Of a stretch of 64,000 nt of DNA, positions 34,797-45,588 are shown in pieces (the first letter of the stretch is position 1; each line of letters begins with the position of its first letter). The DNA lies in the NCBI GenBank assembly GCA_963836375.1, contig CAWIJK010000002.1:558001-622000 (forward strand), in the 5' to 3' direction. The notes under the pieces were generated by a model. That model was not told where the DNA came from, did no database searches, and worked only from the letters and a program-made list of their open reading frames with translations. This DNA comes from CAWIJK01 sp963836375 (GTDB taxonomy: Bacteria; Actinomycetota; Acidimicrobiia; Acidimicrobiales; RAAP-2). The translations under genes and the position numbers were made by a program.

Positions 34797-34812
34797 AAAA
34801 CGGAAGAGCGAG
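34797..34812 (+). other. 5' arm of the 16S processing stem
   Basis: Sixteen bases, aaaacggaagagcgag, are perfectly complementary to 36688-36703 after the 16S gene. Such stems are RNase III substrates in pre-16S rRNA. Confidence 0.7.
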
Positions 34813-35006
34813 AGCCAAAAGCCAGTGCGGGCGGCTCACGGGCGTTTCGACGTCCGCGAGCCGACTGTCAAAGTAATACGCAATGGCAGGCACTCAGGGA
34901 GCCCCGTTCGGGGTGAGCTGGCGCCTGCTGTCGATTTGGGATGAAGAGTCCATCCCGATCGGCTCTCTGATTTTTGCCGAGGTCCTCCGGGGCCGGAGCG
35001 GAAGTC

Positions 35007-36894
<1,888 letters not shown>

Positions 36895-37431
36895 TCTCCA
36901 AGCTACAAAGAGCCAACGGTGGATGCCTTGGCGCCTGAAGCCGAAGAAGGACGTGGGCGACTGCGAAAAGCCACGGGGAGCTGTCTACCAAGCTTCGATC
37001 CGTGGATGTCCGAATGGGGAAACCCGGCACCCGTCATGGGGTGTCACTCCGACCTGAATGCATAGGGCCGGACGAGGGAACCGGGGGAATTGAAACATCT
37101 GAGTACCCCGAGGAGAGGAAAGCAACAGCGACTCCCTGAGTAGCGGCGAGCGAAAAGGGATCAGCCTAAACCGAGCCGGTGGTAAAGCCTGGTGGCGTTG
37201 CCGGTTTGGGGTTGTGGGATTCAAGAGAAGGGGCACCAGACCCTTCACGGAGTTACAAATCCAACGTGTAGTGGAAGCAGTCAGGAAAGCTGCACCGAAG
37301 AGGGTAATAGTCCCGTACACGAAACGCGGCGGACTCCGCTTGAACACCCGAGTAGCGCCGGATCCGGGAAAGCCGGCGTGAATCTGCGAAGACCACTTCG
37401 TAAGGCTAAGTACTCACAGGCGACCGATAGC

Positions 37432-37467
<36 letters not shown>

Positions 37468-37672
37468 GGGAGGGGAGTGAAATAGTACCTGAAACCGTTG
37501 GCTTACAAACAGTCAAAGCGTCGTTGACTCCCATGGCAATTGCCAACTGCAACCACTTCGGTGGGCGCACGCGGCGAGCGCCGTATATGGGATTTTGTCA
37601 GCCGTGATGGCGTGCCTTTTGAAGAATGAGCCAGCGAGTTACCGTACGTGGCGAGGTTAACCCGGGAGGGGT

Positions 37673-37705
<33 letters not shown>

Positions 37706-38118
37706 CAGTCGCATGCGGTAGACCCGAAGCCGAGTGAGCTAGCCATGGGCAGGCTGAAGCGGGGGTAAGACCCCGTGGAGGGCCGAACCCACCTTGGTTG
37801 AAAACAGGGGGGATGACCTGTGGTTAGGGGTGAAAGGCCAATCAAACTCGGTGATAGCTGGTTCTCCCCGAAATGCATTTAGGTGCAGCGTTAGACGTTC
37901 AGCATCGGAGGTAGAGCACTGATTGGGCTAGGGGGCCTACAAGCTTACTGACCCCAGTCAAACTCCGAATGCCGATGCTCCAGAGTCTGGCAGTGAGACC
38001 ACGAGGGATGAGCTTCGTTGGTCGAGAGGGAAACAGCCCAGACCGTCAGCTAAGGCCCCAAATTCTAGGCTAAGTGGAAAACGATGTGGGAACGCGAAGA
38101 CAGCCAGGAGGTTGGCTC

Positions 38119-38166
<48 letters not shown>

Positions 38167-39070
38167 GTCCTGCGCGGACAATGTAACGGGGCTCAAGCCT
38201 AGAGCCGAAGCTACGGATTCTCGTTCCGCCCATACCGCGTCACTTCGGTGCCGCCGTATGGGGATTCCGGGCGGGAGTGGTAGGGGAGCGTCGATCTCGC
38301 TGAGAAGCGGGGGTGTGAACCCACGTGGAGCGTGGTCGAGTGCGAATGCTGGTATGAGTAGCGAGAGAGGGGTGAGAAACCCCTCCGCCGTAAGCCCAAG
38401 GGTTCCTGGGGAAGGCTAATCCTCCCAGGGTAAGTCGGGAGCTAAGGCGAGGCCGAGAGGCGTAGTCGATGCACAACTGGTTGATATTCCAGTACCACCG
38501 TGTCCGCGCCCAAACCAAGATGGGGATCCTAAGGGGATGACCTTCGGGTCGAACCGACCGGCCCCATGGCGGTTAGCGAGGGAGGGACGCAGGAGGGTAG
38601 GTGAGCCCAGGCGTTGGTTGTCCTGGGGTAAGCGTGTAGGGAGAGGCCTAGGCAAATCCGGGCCTCATCAATCCTGAGACGCGATGCCGAGCCACACCAG
38701 GCGAAGTCACTGATCCCATGCTGCCGAGAAAAGCTCCTAGCGAGCTGGCACGGTGCCCGTACCCCAAACCGACACAGGTGGGCGGGTAGAGAATACCAAG
38801 GCGATCGGGAGAACTGTGGTTAAGGAACTCGGCAAAATTCCTCCGTAACTTCGGGAGAAGGAGGGCCCCAATAGGGTGAAGGACTTCGCGTCCCGAGCTC
38901 GAGGGGGCCGCAGTGAATAGGGGAAAGCGACTGTTTACTAAAAACACAGGAGCGTGCGAAGTCGTAAGACGATGTATACGCTCTGACGCCTGCCCGGTGC
39001 CGGAAGGTTACGGGGAAGGGTTAGCCTTCGGGCGAAGCTCTGAACCTAAGCCCCGGTAAACGGCGGCCGT

Positions 39071-39385
39071 AAGCAAACCGTTGCGGCTCTGCGGGAGTGA
39101 TCCCGCAGAACAAACTCTGCTAAATGCTGGAAACTCCGAGTATCCGGTCGGTACTCGTCCATCTGGTCACACCCAATCCATAGGGTGCGGCCATGGGCAG
39201 TGACAATCCGTCCGGTGCGGACAATCAGCAGGAAAGACCGAGCTTGATGTCATGGCGCTGGCTTCACTACAGCGCCACGAGGAGTCTTCAACTTCGGAAT
39301 CCTCAGAGGCCATATGCAGAGCTCTCTCAGAAGCAGAGAGATGAAGAGATGGTCCACGCCTCACAGCGATGTGGGGATCCGCGTG
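39071..39385 (+). ncRNA. Group I intron 1 in 23S rRNA (after U1911), no ORF
   Basis: 315 bases inserted in helix 69. The exon end GGCCGU (39065-39070) pairs with an internal guide GCGGCU (39083-39088), leaving the canonical U-G wobble at the splice site; GUU (39080-39082) can pair with the 3' exon AAC (P10). P2 is an 8-bp hairpin with a GUGA tetraloop (39089-39108). P4 uses GCTG/CAGC (about 39126 and 39226). P7 is GGCCAT (39308-39313) with ATGGTC (39349-39354). The intron ends in G (39385), as expected. Self-splicing is inferred. Confidence 0.88.
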
Positions 39386-39405
39386 AACTATAACGGTCCT
39401 AAGGT

Positions 39406-40190
39406 AGGAAATCCCTCAGCAGGCAGAGGGATGCTGCCCCCCATGTCGGTGACGATATGGGTGCAGTCGGCCATATGCTGGAAAACCCGGTGAATCCTCC
39501 ACTACTCGCCGACCATTCAGGGGGTGTCGCGGAACTCTGTGACATTCACCGCTTGGTCGGAAGTGAAAATGTGAGAGGTGCGGAAAATCAGCAGGAAAGA
39601 CTCTGGCACTGCGGATGGATTGCCGGCTTCGTAGATGGGGAGGGCTGCTTCAGCTGCCCCATTTTTCGAAACCGTACGATGGTGCTGCGTTGGCAGGTGC
39701 AACCGAGCTTTGTGGTTGTCCAGTCAGCGTCCAGCCGCGATGTTCTTGAAGACATGGCCCGCTTCTTCGGATGTGGACATGTCACCGTCAATCGTCGGCC
39801 CGACAATCACCGGGAGGATCTCTTCCGGTTCACGGTCAGCCGGCTCGCGGATTTGCGGGACACAATTGTCCCGTTCTTTCAGGAGCACCGCCTACGAACG
39901 TCGAAGAGGGAGAACTTCGACAAGTTCGCAGCGATCATCGAACTGATGGGTGAACGCAAGCACCTGACGAAGGAGGGGATCATTCAGATCGCCGAAATCG
40001 CCCAGACGATGAACCATCGCAAGCCATCCGAAGTGTTGAGAATCCTCAGAGACCATACGCCGACCATCTCGCCCCTCCCGGCGAGATGAAGATATGGTCC
40101 GATCCCTGCGGCGACGTAGGGAGGTTGGCGGAAACGACCAACCCGCCAGCTTGGAATGTGCAACCAAGCTGGTTTTCAAGTAACAGATTC
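39406..40190 (+). mobile_element. Group I intron 2 in 23S rRNA (after U1931) with homing endonuclease
   Basis: About 785 bases. The core is closely related to intron 1: P4 GCTG (39477-39480) with CAGC (39589-39592), aatcagcaggaaaga at 39585-39599, and P7 GACCAT (40051-40056) with ATGGTC (40094-40099). A guide GCUGCC (39433-39438) could pair with exon GGU and, as P10, with AGC. With the 5' site after U1931 the intron ends in C, not the usual G. Shifting both borders two bases (39408-40192) gives a terminal G but a G-C pair at the 5' site. Site 1931 is used by group I introns in other bacteria. Confidence 0.87.
39571..40089 (+). CDS. LAGLIDADG homing endonuclease encoded in intron 2
   Basis: 172 aa from GTG 39571; the frame is open back to ATG 39457, but that part covers the P3-P4 core. 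The single LAGLIDADG motif is WIAGFVDGEGCF (residues 16-27), so the protein likely acts as a homodimer, like I-CreI-type enzymes. The later part (FFQEHRLRTSKRENFDKF, LTKEGIIQIAEIAQTMN) is typical of the family. It would cut intron-free 23S genes at the insertion site. The last 15 codons overlap ribozyme elements P7 (5' strand) and P8. Confidence 0.88.
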   Translation: MRGAENQQERLWHCGWIAGFVDGEGCFSCPIFRNRTMVLRWQVQPSFVVVQSASSRDVLEDMARFFGCGHVTVNRRPDNHREDLFRFTVSRLADLRDTIVPFFQEHRLRTSKRENFDKFAAIIELMGERKHLTKEGIIQIAEIAQTMNHRKPSEVLRILRDHTPTISPLPAR

Positions 40191-40237
<47 letters not shown>

Positions 40238-40495
40238 CGACTTTCCTACTGTCTCAACCACAGACCCGGCGAAATTGAAGTACGAGTAAAGATGCTCGTT
40301 AGCTGCATCAGGACGGAAAGACCCCGTGCACCTTTACTACAGCTTGATGTTGGGTTTTGGTACAGTTTGTGTAGGATAGGTGGGAGCCTTTGAAGCGTCG
40401 GCGCTAGCCGATGTGGAGGCAACCTTGAAATACCACCCTTTCTGTGCCGGGACTCTAACTTGGGTCCATTATCTGGATCAGGGACAGCGTCAGGT

Positions 40496-40527
<32 letters not shown>

Positions 40528-40679
40528 CTGTAACGGAGGCGCCCAAAGGTTCCCTCAGGCTGGTTGGCAATCAGCTGTCGAGTGCAATGGCAAAAGGGAG
40601 CTTGACTGCGAGACCTACAAGTCGAGCAGGTGCGAAAGCAGGGCATAGTGATCCAGCGGTTGCTTGTGGAAGCGCCGTT

Positions 40680-40716
<37 letters not shown>

Positions 40717-40746
40717 CATCTTCCCCAAGAGTCCATATCGACGGGA

Positions 40747-40792
<46 letters not shown>

Positions 40793-40793
40793 C

Positions 40794-40829
<36 letters not shown>

Positions 40830-40845
40830 TACGCGAGCTGGGTTT

Positions 40846-40877
<32 letters not shown>

Positions 40878-41266
40878 ATGCAGCCGTAGGAGATCTGAGA
40901 AAGGCTGTCCCTAGTACGAGAGGACCGGGACGGACGTAGCTCTCGTGTGTCAGTTGTCCTGCCAAGGGCACGGCTGATTTGCGACCTACGGGTGGGATAA
41001 GCGCTGAAAGCATCTAAGTGCGAAGCCCGTTTCGAGATGAGATCTCCCACAGGGTAAACCTGGTAAGGCCCGTGGCTAGACGACCACGTTGATAGGCCGG
41101 AGGTGTACGCACAGCAATGTGTTCAGCCGACCGGTACTAATCGGCCGAGGGCTTGGAGACTTGCTCGTGCTCGCTCTGGGACGCTCAGGGGTAGCGGTAT
41201 TCCGCTCCTCGAGTCCCGTTGATTGACCGTCCCTCGGACGCGCCATTCAGCGGGAGAGCGCACGGT

Positions 41267-41383
41267 TTCCGGTGGCCATGGCGGCGGGGAAACACCCGTT
41301 CCCATTCCGAACACGGCAGTTAAGCCCGCCAGCGCCGATGGTACTTGGGGGGAGGCCCCCTGGGAGAGTAGGACGCCGCCGGG
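41267..41383 (+). rRNA. rrf: 5S ribosomal RNA
   Basis: About 117 bases with the usual ccggtggccatggcggcggg start, the conserved cccgttcccattccgaacac loop and a 3' strand gccgccggg that closes the terminal helix. It lies about 107 bases after the 23S gene. Ends are approximate. Confidence 0.93.
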
Positions 41384-41390
41384 ATTTCAC

Positions 41391-41428
41391 CGAGAAGGGC
41401 CCTCCGCATTTGCGGTGGGCCCTTCTCG
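41391..41428 (+). terminator. Terminator hairpin after the rRNA operon
   Basis: cgagaagggccc and gggcccttctcg form a 12-bp stem, with an inner ccgca/tgcgg pairing. It lies eight bases after the 5S gene. No T-run follows, which is common for high-GC actinobacteria. Confidence 0.8.
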
Positions 41429-41533
41429 CGTCCACGGGCGCTCTTTGCGGATTCGTGCTTGAATTCAACGTCCGGCGGGACGGGGTCCCCAACCCCGCCC
41501 ACGAAGGTGAGACCAGGGGGGAGCGCGCAGCGC

Positions 41534-42925
41534 ATGAGGCTGTGGAGGAGCGCGCGGAGCTCACTGAGCCTGCGCGAGCTGGGTGCGACCGGGCTGGTGA
41601 TCGGGGTTGTCATCGTGCTCCTGGTCACCACCGGGCTGGTCGTCGCGGTGGTGGGTTCCCCGCGGGGAACCGCGGCCGCGCCCGTGCTCGGGCGGGGTTC
41701 GCCAGTCAGCGCATCCCCCGAGAGGGTGAGGGCCGCCCGCGCCCAGCGCACCGAGCCCGGGGCGGCACCGACACCGGGAACTTCCGAACCGTCGTCGTCG
41801 AACCCGCCGGTGTCCTCCACCGCACCGTCGACGGCTGTCCCGCCGGTGGCGGCTCAGCCGACGGGTGCGACCAAGACCGGGTCGGCGACCGTGCCGGGCC
41901 CAGCGGCGTCAGCAGGTGTCCCGCCGTCGCCGGCCACCACGACGACCGAGCCGGCGGTCGCCCCCGCCGTGCCCTTCTCCTGGTCGCCCCCGACGTCGCT
42001 GCAGCTGGGCAAGAGCGTCCTCACCGGTATCTCGTGCCCCTCGGTTTCGTTGTGCGTGGCCACCGACAACGGCGGAGACGTGTTCACCGCCACCGACCCT
42101 TCGGGTGGAGTGTGGGTGGGTGCCAACGTCGCCGGCCCGTTCCCGCTGGGCACGCCAGCGTGCCCTTCGACCTCGCTGTGCGTCATCCCCGACGTGGGTG
42201 GGGTGATGACGTCGACGGACCCGACCGGGGGAACCCCGGCGTGGACGCAGACGACACTGCCCGCACCGGGGGGGGCCACCCCGGCCTGGCAGGGCGTCTC
42301 GTGCCCTTCGGTGACCTTGTGCGTCGCCGTCGGGCGGTCGACCATCGCCACGTCCACGAACGCCGCCGGAGGCGCCACCGCCTGGACGGTGGTGGCCGCG
42401 CCAAACGACGCGGTCTTCGACAAGCCTGATCTCCTCAACGCGGTCTCGTGCCCGATCGCATCGTTCTGCACCGCCGTCGGCGCCATGGGCATGGTCTACA
42501 CATCGACCGACCCGACCGGGGGCACGAAGAGCTGGGTGGGGACCGAGGCCGACACCTATGCCGTGCAGATCTGCGAGGGATGCGTCAACTTGGCCAACTC
42601 GCTGGTCGGTGTGTCCTGTCCCACTCCGGCACTGTGCGTGGCCATCGATCCCATCGGTGACGTCCTGACCTCCACCGACCCGGGGGCCGACGCACCGAGT
42701 TGGACGATCACCGCGCTCGACGAGCAATGGATCCCCTTGAACTACGTGTCGTGCCTCTCCAGCACCTACTGCCTGGCCGGTCCGTACTATTCGTCGTCGC
42801 CGGCCAGTAACTCTGGGTGGATCAGGGCGGGATTCGAGTACGAGTCCTCGGTCACCTGCCCAGCCGTCTCGACCTGTGTCGCGGTGGCCGGTGACCAGGT
42901 GAGCGTCGGCACCTACGACGGTTGA
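41534..42925 (+). CDS. Secreted/anchored protein with seven CPS-x-CVA repeats
   Basis: 463 aa of unknown function. A basic N-terminus and one transmembrane helix (about 18-40) are followed by a Pro/Ser/Thr/Ala-rich linker (about 45-150), so the rest is probably outside the cell. From about residue 163 seven repeats of 40-55 residues occur, each with SCPS-x4-CVA-like paired Cys and most with a TSTDPTGG-like turn (for example ISCPSVSLCVATDNGGD). Repeat length suggests a beta-propeller with a disulfide per blade. ATG 41534 is preferred to TTG 41459, because GGGGGGAG precedes it. Confidence 0.75.
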   Translation: MRLWRSARSSLSLRELGATGLVIGVVIVLLVTTGLVVAVVGSPRGTAAAPVLGRGSPVSASPERVRAARAQRTEPGAAPTPGTSEPSSSNPPVSSTAPSTAVPPVAAQPTGATKTGSATVPGPAASAGVPPSPATTTTEPAVAPAVPFSWSPPTSLQLGKSVLTGISCPSVSLCVATDNGGDVFTATDPSGGVWVGANVAGPFPLGTPACPSTSLCVIPDVGGVMTSTDPTGGTPAWTQTTLPAPGGATPAWQGVSCPSVTLCVAVGRSTIATSTNAAGGATAWTVVAAPNDAVFDKPDLLNAVSCPIASFCTAVGAMGMVYTSTDPTGGTKSWVGTEADTYAVQICEGCVNLANSLVGVSCPTPALCVAIDPIGDVLTSTDPGADAPSWTITALDEQWIPLNYVSCLSSTYCLAGPYYSSSPASNSGWIRAGFEYESSVTCPAVSTCVAVAGDQVSVGTYDG

Positions 42926-42991
42926 AAGGTCGGGGCGCCGACCCGGCCGACTCGGGTCGGGTTCCCGGTGAAGCACGCCTACACTCGACCG

Positions 42992-44608
42992 GTGGACCGC
43001 AATCCGAACCCCCGTGATCGGCGCGCCCCGCGACCGACCGGCGGATCATCGGACCGGCCCAGCCGGACCGGTCGGTCGGGCGCGCCTGGGCGATCGGGCG
43101 CGAGTGGCCGTCCCGGCGGTGCCCCTCGGGAGGGGAGCCGGATCCCGCGGGGCACGGCGAGCGGGCGCCCGGGACGACCCAGCGGGTCCTCTCGGGCCGC
43201 CGACACACCGACCTCGAACCGGTCGCGAGCGGGAACCGACCGCGGCGGGCCGAACGGCCCCAGAAGCGGCGGGCAGCCCGGGGCGGGGCGCCCGGGCACC
43301 GGCCGCAGGCCCCCGCGCCCGGACCGCCCGGTCACGGGTCGGGACCGCACGGAGCGCAGGGGCGCCGCGGAGCGGACGGGGAGACCGCCGGCCGACCGAT
43401 CGGCCCGGCCCGGCCCGGGCGATCGGGGTCGAACCGGGTCCCGGTCCGCCACACCGGGTTCTCGGCGACCCCGCGACGACGAGCGGTCCGGCCGGGTTCC
43501 CGAGCGGCGCAGCGGTGGGAGCAGGCCGGGGCGGCCCGGCGGCTCCGACGGACAGCAACGCGGCGTTCCTCGCACCGGCGCCAGCCGCAGGCCCACCGGT
43601 CGTGGCGGGGGGCCAAGCCCGTCCCGGGGCGGCACGCAGGACCCGCGGCCGCCGCTGCCCGCGGAGGCCAAGAAGTGGGGCAACGTCGCCCGGCGGGGTG
43701 CCCGGGAGGTCGCCAAGAACCGCGAGGATCTCGTCGCCGACCGGCCCGAACGGCGCGGGCCCTCGGGTCCCCCGCCCCCGATGGACCGCTGGGAGCGGAC
43801 CGACGAGGACAAGGAGGGCTCGTGGGACGACGGTGCGCGGTCCCGGCCGGGCGCACCGCCACGACGCACCACCGGCCGCTCGAAGCCGCTCCCGCCGCAG
43901 GTGGCGGCCGAGATCCGGCGGGCCCTCGAAGGTTCGACCGCCCACCACAAAGAGGTCATGGTGGACAAGATGCAAGACGCCGTGGCGGCCTACGACCGGG
44001 GCCGGTACCCCGAGGCGGCGAAGCTGGGCAAGCAGGTGGCCAACGAGGCGCCGATGGTCCCGGCAGTGCGCGAGGTGGTCGGCCTGGCCGCCTATCGGGC
44101 AGGCCGGTGGCGCGAGGCCATCCGCCAGCTCGACGCCTACGGCGCCCTCACCGACGAGGTGGACCACATCCCTGCGCTGATGGACAGCCACCGGGCACTC
44201 GGCAAACCGCGCAAGGTGGCCACCCTTTGGACCGAGCTGCGCCAGCGCTCGCCCGAACCCGAGGTGCTGGCCGAGGCCCGCATGGTGGCCGCCGGGTCGC
44301 TGGCCGACCGGGGCGACCTGGACGGTGCCATCTCACTGCTGGCCGGGGCCGGGGCGGCCAAGGCGCTGCGCAACCCGGCCGACCGCCACCTGCGCCAGTG
44401 GTACGCGCTGGGAGACCTCTACGAGCGGGCCGGCGACCTGCCCCGGGCCCGGGAGTTCTTCGTGCGGGTGCTCAACGCCGACCCCGACGCATACGACGTG
44501 GCCGACCGGCTCCAGAGCCTGGGCCCCGAGCGGCCGCGCCGGAACCGCAAGCGCCCCACCACCGCCAGATCCCTGAAGAACCCACCTGCTGGCCCCGCCG
44601 CCCCGTAG
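42992..44608 (+). CDS. TPR protein with a long Arg/Gly/Pro-rich N-terminus
   Basis: 538 aa. Residues 1-240 are low-complexity, strongly basic Arg/Gly/Pro/Ser sequence, probably disordered and able to bind RNA or DNA. Residues about 320-515 form TPR-like helical pairs (AVAAYDRGRYPEAAKLGKQV, AYRAGRWREAIRQLDAYG, GDLYERAGDLPRAREFFVRV). The C-terminus is again basic. GTG 42992 is preferred over 42968 because it lies exactly six bases after TACACT (42980-42985). Function unknown; such TPR proteins are frequent in Acidimicrobiia. Confidence 0.7.
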   Translation: MDRNPNPRDRRAPRPTGGSSDRPSRTGRSGAPGRSGASGRPGGAPREGSRIPRGTASGRPGRPSGSSRAADTPTSNRSRAGTDRGGPNGPRSGGQPGAGRPGTGRRPPRPDRPVTGRDRTERRGAAERTGRPPADRSARPGPGDRGRTGSRSATPGSRRPRDDERSGRVPERRSGGSRPGRPGGSDGQQRGVPRTGASRRPTGRGGGPSPSRGGTQDPRPPLPAEAKKWGNVARRGAREVAKNREDLVADRPERRGPSGPPPPMDRWERTDEDKEGSWDDGARSRPGAPPRRTTGRSKPLPPQVAAEIRRALEGSTAHHKEVMVDKMQDAVAAYDRGRYPEAAKLGKQVANEAPMVPAVREVVGLAAYRAGRWREAIRQLDAYGALTDEVDHIPALMDSHRALGKPRKVATLWTELRQRSPEPEVLAEARMVAAGSLADRGDLDGAISLLAGAGAAKALRNPADRHLRQWYALGDLYERAGDLPRAREFFVRVLNADPDAYDVADRLQSLGPERPRRNRKRPTTARSLKNPPAGPAAP

Positions 44609-44635
44609 CCTCGGGCGTCGAGAGGGGAGGCACCG

Positions 44636-45463
44636 ATGCCCGTCGTCATCAACGAGCGCACGCTGTGGGAGACGATCTGGGGCAAGGACAGCTTCGGGCT
44701 GCTCTTCCTCATGCTCCTCTGCGACTACGTCGTCTTGACCCTGGTCGACTCGCCGCAATGGGGCGGGTTGGCCCGTGGCGTCCCGCTGGCCCTGACCGTC
44801 CTGTTCGCCGTCCACACCTCGGCGGCCAGCCCCCGTCTGGTGCGCGTGGCCCAGGTCGCGGTCGTCCTGGCGCTTGTCGGGGGCATCTTGGAGGCGGCCA
44901 CCGGGGGAAAAGAGGAGGGCGGGGTCGCCTTCCTGCTCCTGACCCTGCTGCTCATGGTCACCCCGGTGGTGATCCTGCGGCGGGTCCTGCCCAAGCCCGG
45001 GGTTGACGTCGAGACCCTCTTCGCCGTGGTCGACGTCTACATCATCTTGGGCATGATCTTCGCCACCCTGTTCATCGGGATCGCCCGGGTCTCGGGCCCG
45101 TCGCACCCGTTCCTGGCCCAGCCCGGCTACCACCCGCCGAGCAACTACGTGTACCTGAGCTACGTCACCTTGACCACGGTCGGCTTCGGCGACCTGACCC
45201 CCTACACCAACCTGGCCCGCTCGGTCGTCGTGCTCGAGGCGCTGATCGGGCAGATCTTCTTGGTGACCCTGGTGGCCCGGCTGGTCGCCCTGTACAGCAG
45301 CGAGCACAGCACCCCGGCCAACCTCAGGATCGTCCGCAAGGGCCGTCGTTCGGCCGGCGCGGAGACCGAAGAGGCGGCCGCCGACCCGGGCGAGCGGCCC
45401 GAGTTGGAGGTCAGGTTCACCCCCGACGAGGACGACCCGGCCCCGGACCCCTCGACGGCCTGA
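44636..45463 (+). CDS. Potassium channel family protein
   Basis: 275 aa with about six hydrophobic helices and a pore loop. The selectivity filter is TTVGFGDLTPYTN, the K+ channel signature TVGFGD. The last helix, VVLEALIGQIFLVTLVARLVAL, is the pore-lining one. The C-terminal 50 residues are charged and cytoplasmic, without a recognisable RCK domain. A GAGGGGAGG site lies before ATG 44636, and a TAGCCT -10 about 27 bases upstream suggests a leadered transcript. Confidence 0.85.
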   Translation: MPVVINERTLWETIWGKDSFGLLFLMLLCDYVVLTLVDSPQWGGLARGVPLALTVLFAVHTSAASPRLVRVAQVAVVLALVGGILEAATGGKEEGGVAFLLLTLLLMVTPVVILRRVLPKPGVDVETLFAVVDVYIILGMIFATLFIGIARVSGPSHPFLAQPGYHPPSNYVYLSYVTLTTVGFGDLTPYTNLARSVVVLEALIGQIFLVTLVARLVALYSSEHSTPANLRIVRKGRRSAGAETEEAAADPGERPELEVRFTPDEDDPAPDPSTA

Positions 45464-45588
45464 GGCGGGGTCGGAAACCCCTGGCCAGCGAGCCCGGCGA
45501 CGGCGCCGTCGCCCCGTGGGGACCCAGGCGCCGCTCCCGGGCGACGGGGGGACCGAGGTGCGCGATGGGCCTGAATTAGGCTCGGGCC

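Noticed and set aside
39457..39570. ATG 39457 as start of the homing endonuclease
   Set aside because: The extra 38 residues have no family similarity and cover the P3-P4 ribozyme core; GTG 39571 is closer to the LAGLIDADG motif. It remains possible.
39071..40190. Archaeal-type bulge-helix-bulge introns or intervening sequences cut out without ligation
   Set aside because: Both inserts have group I P, Q, R and S core elements with consistent P4 and P7 pairings, and the exons join to a normal helix 69.
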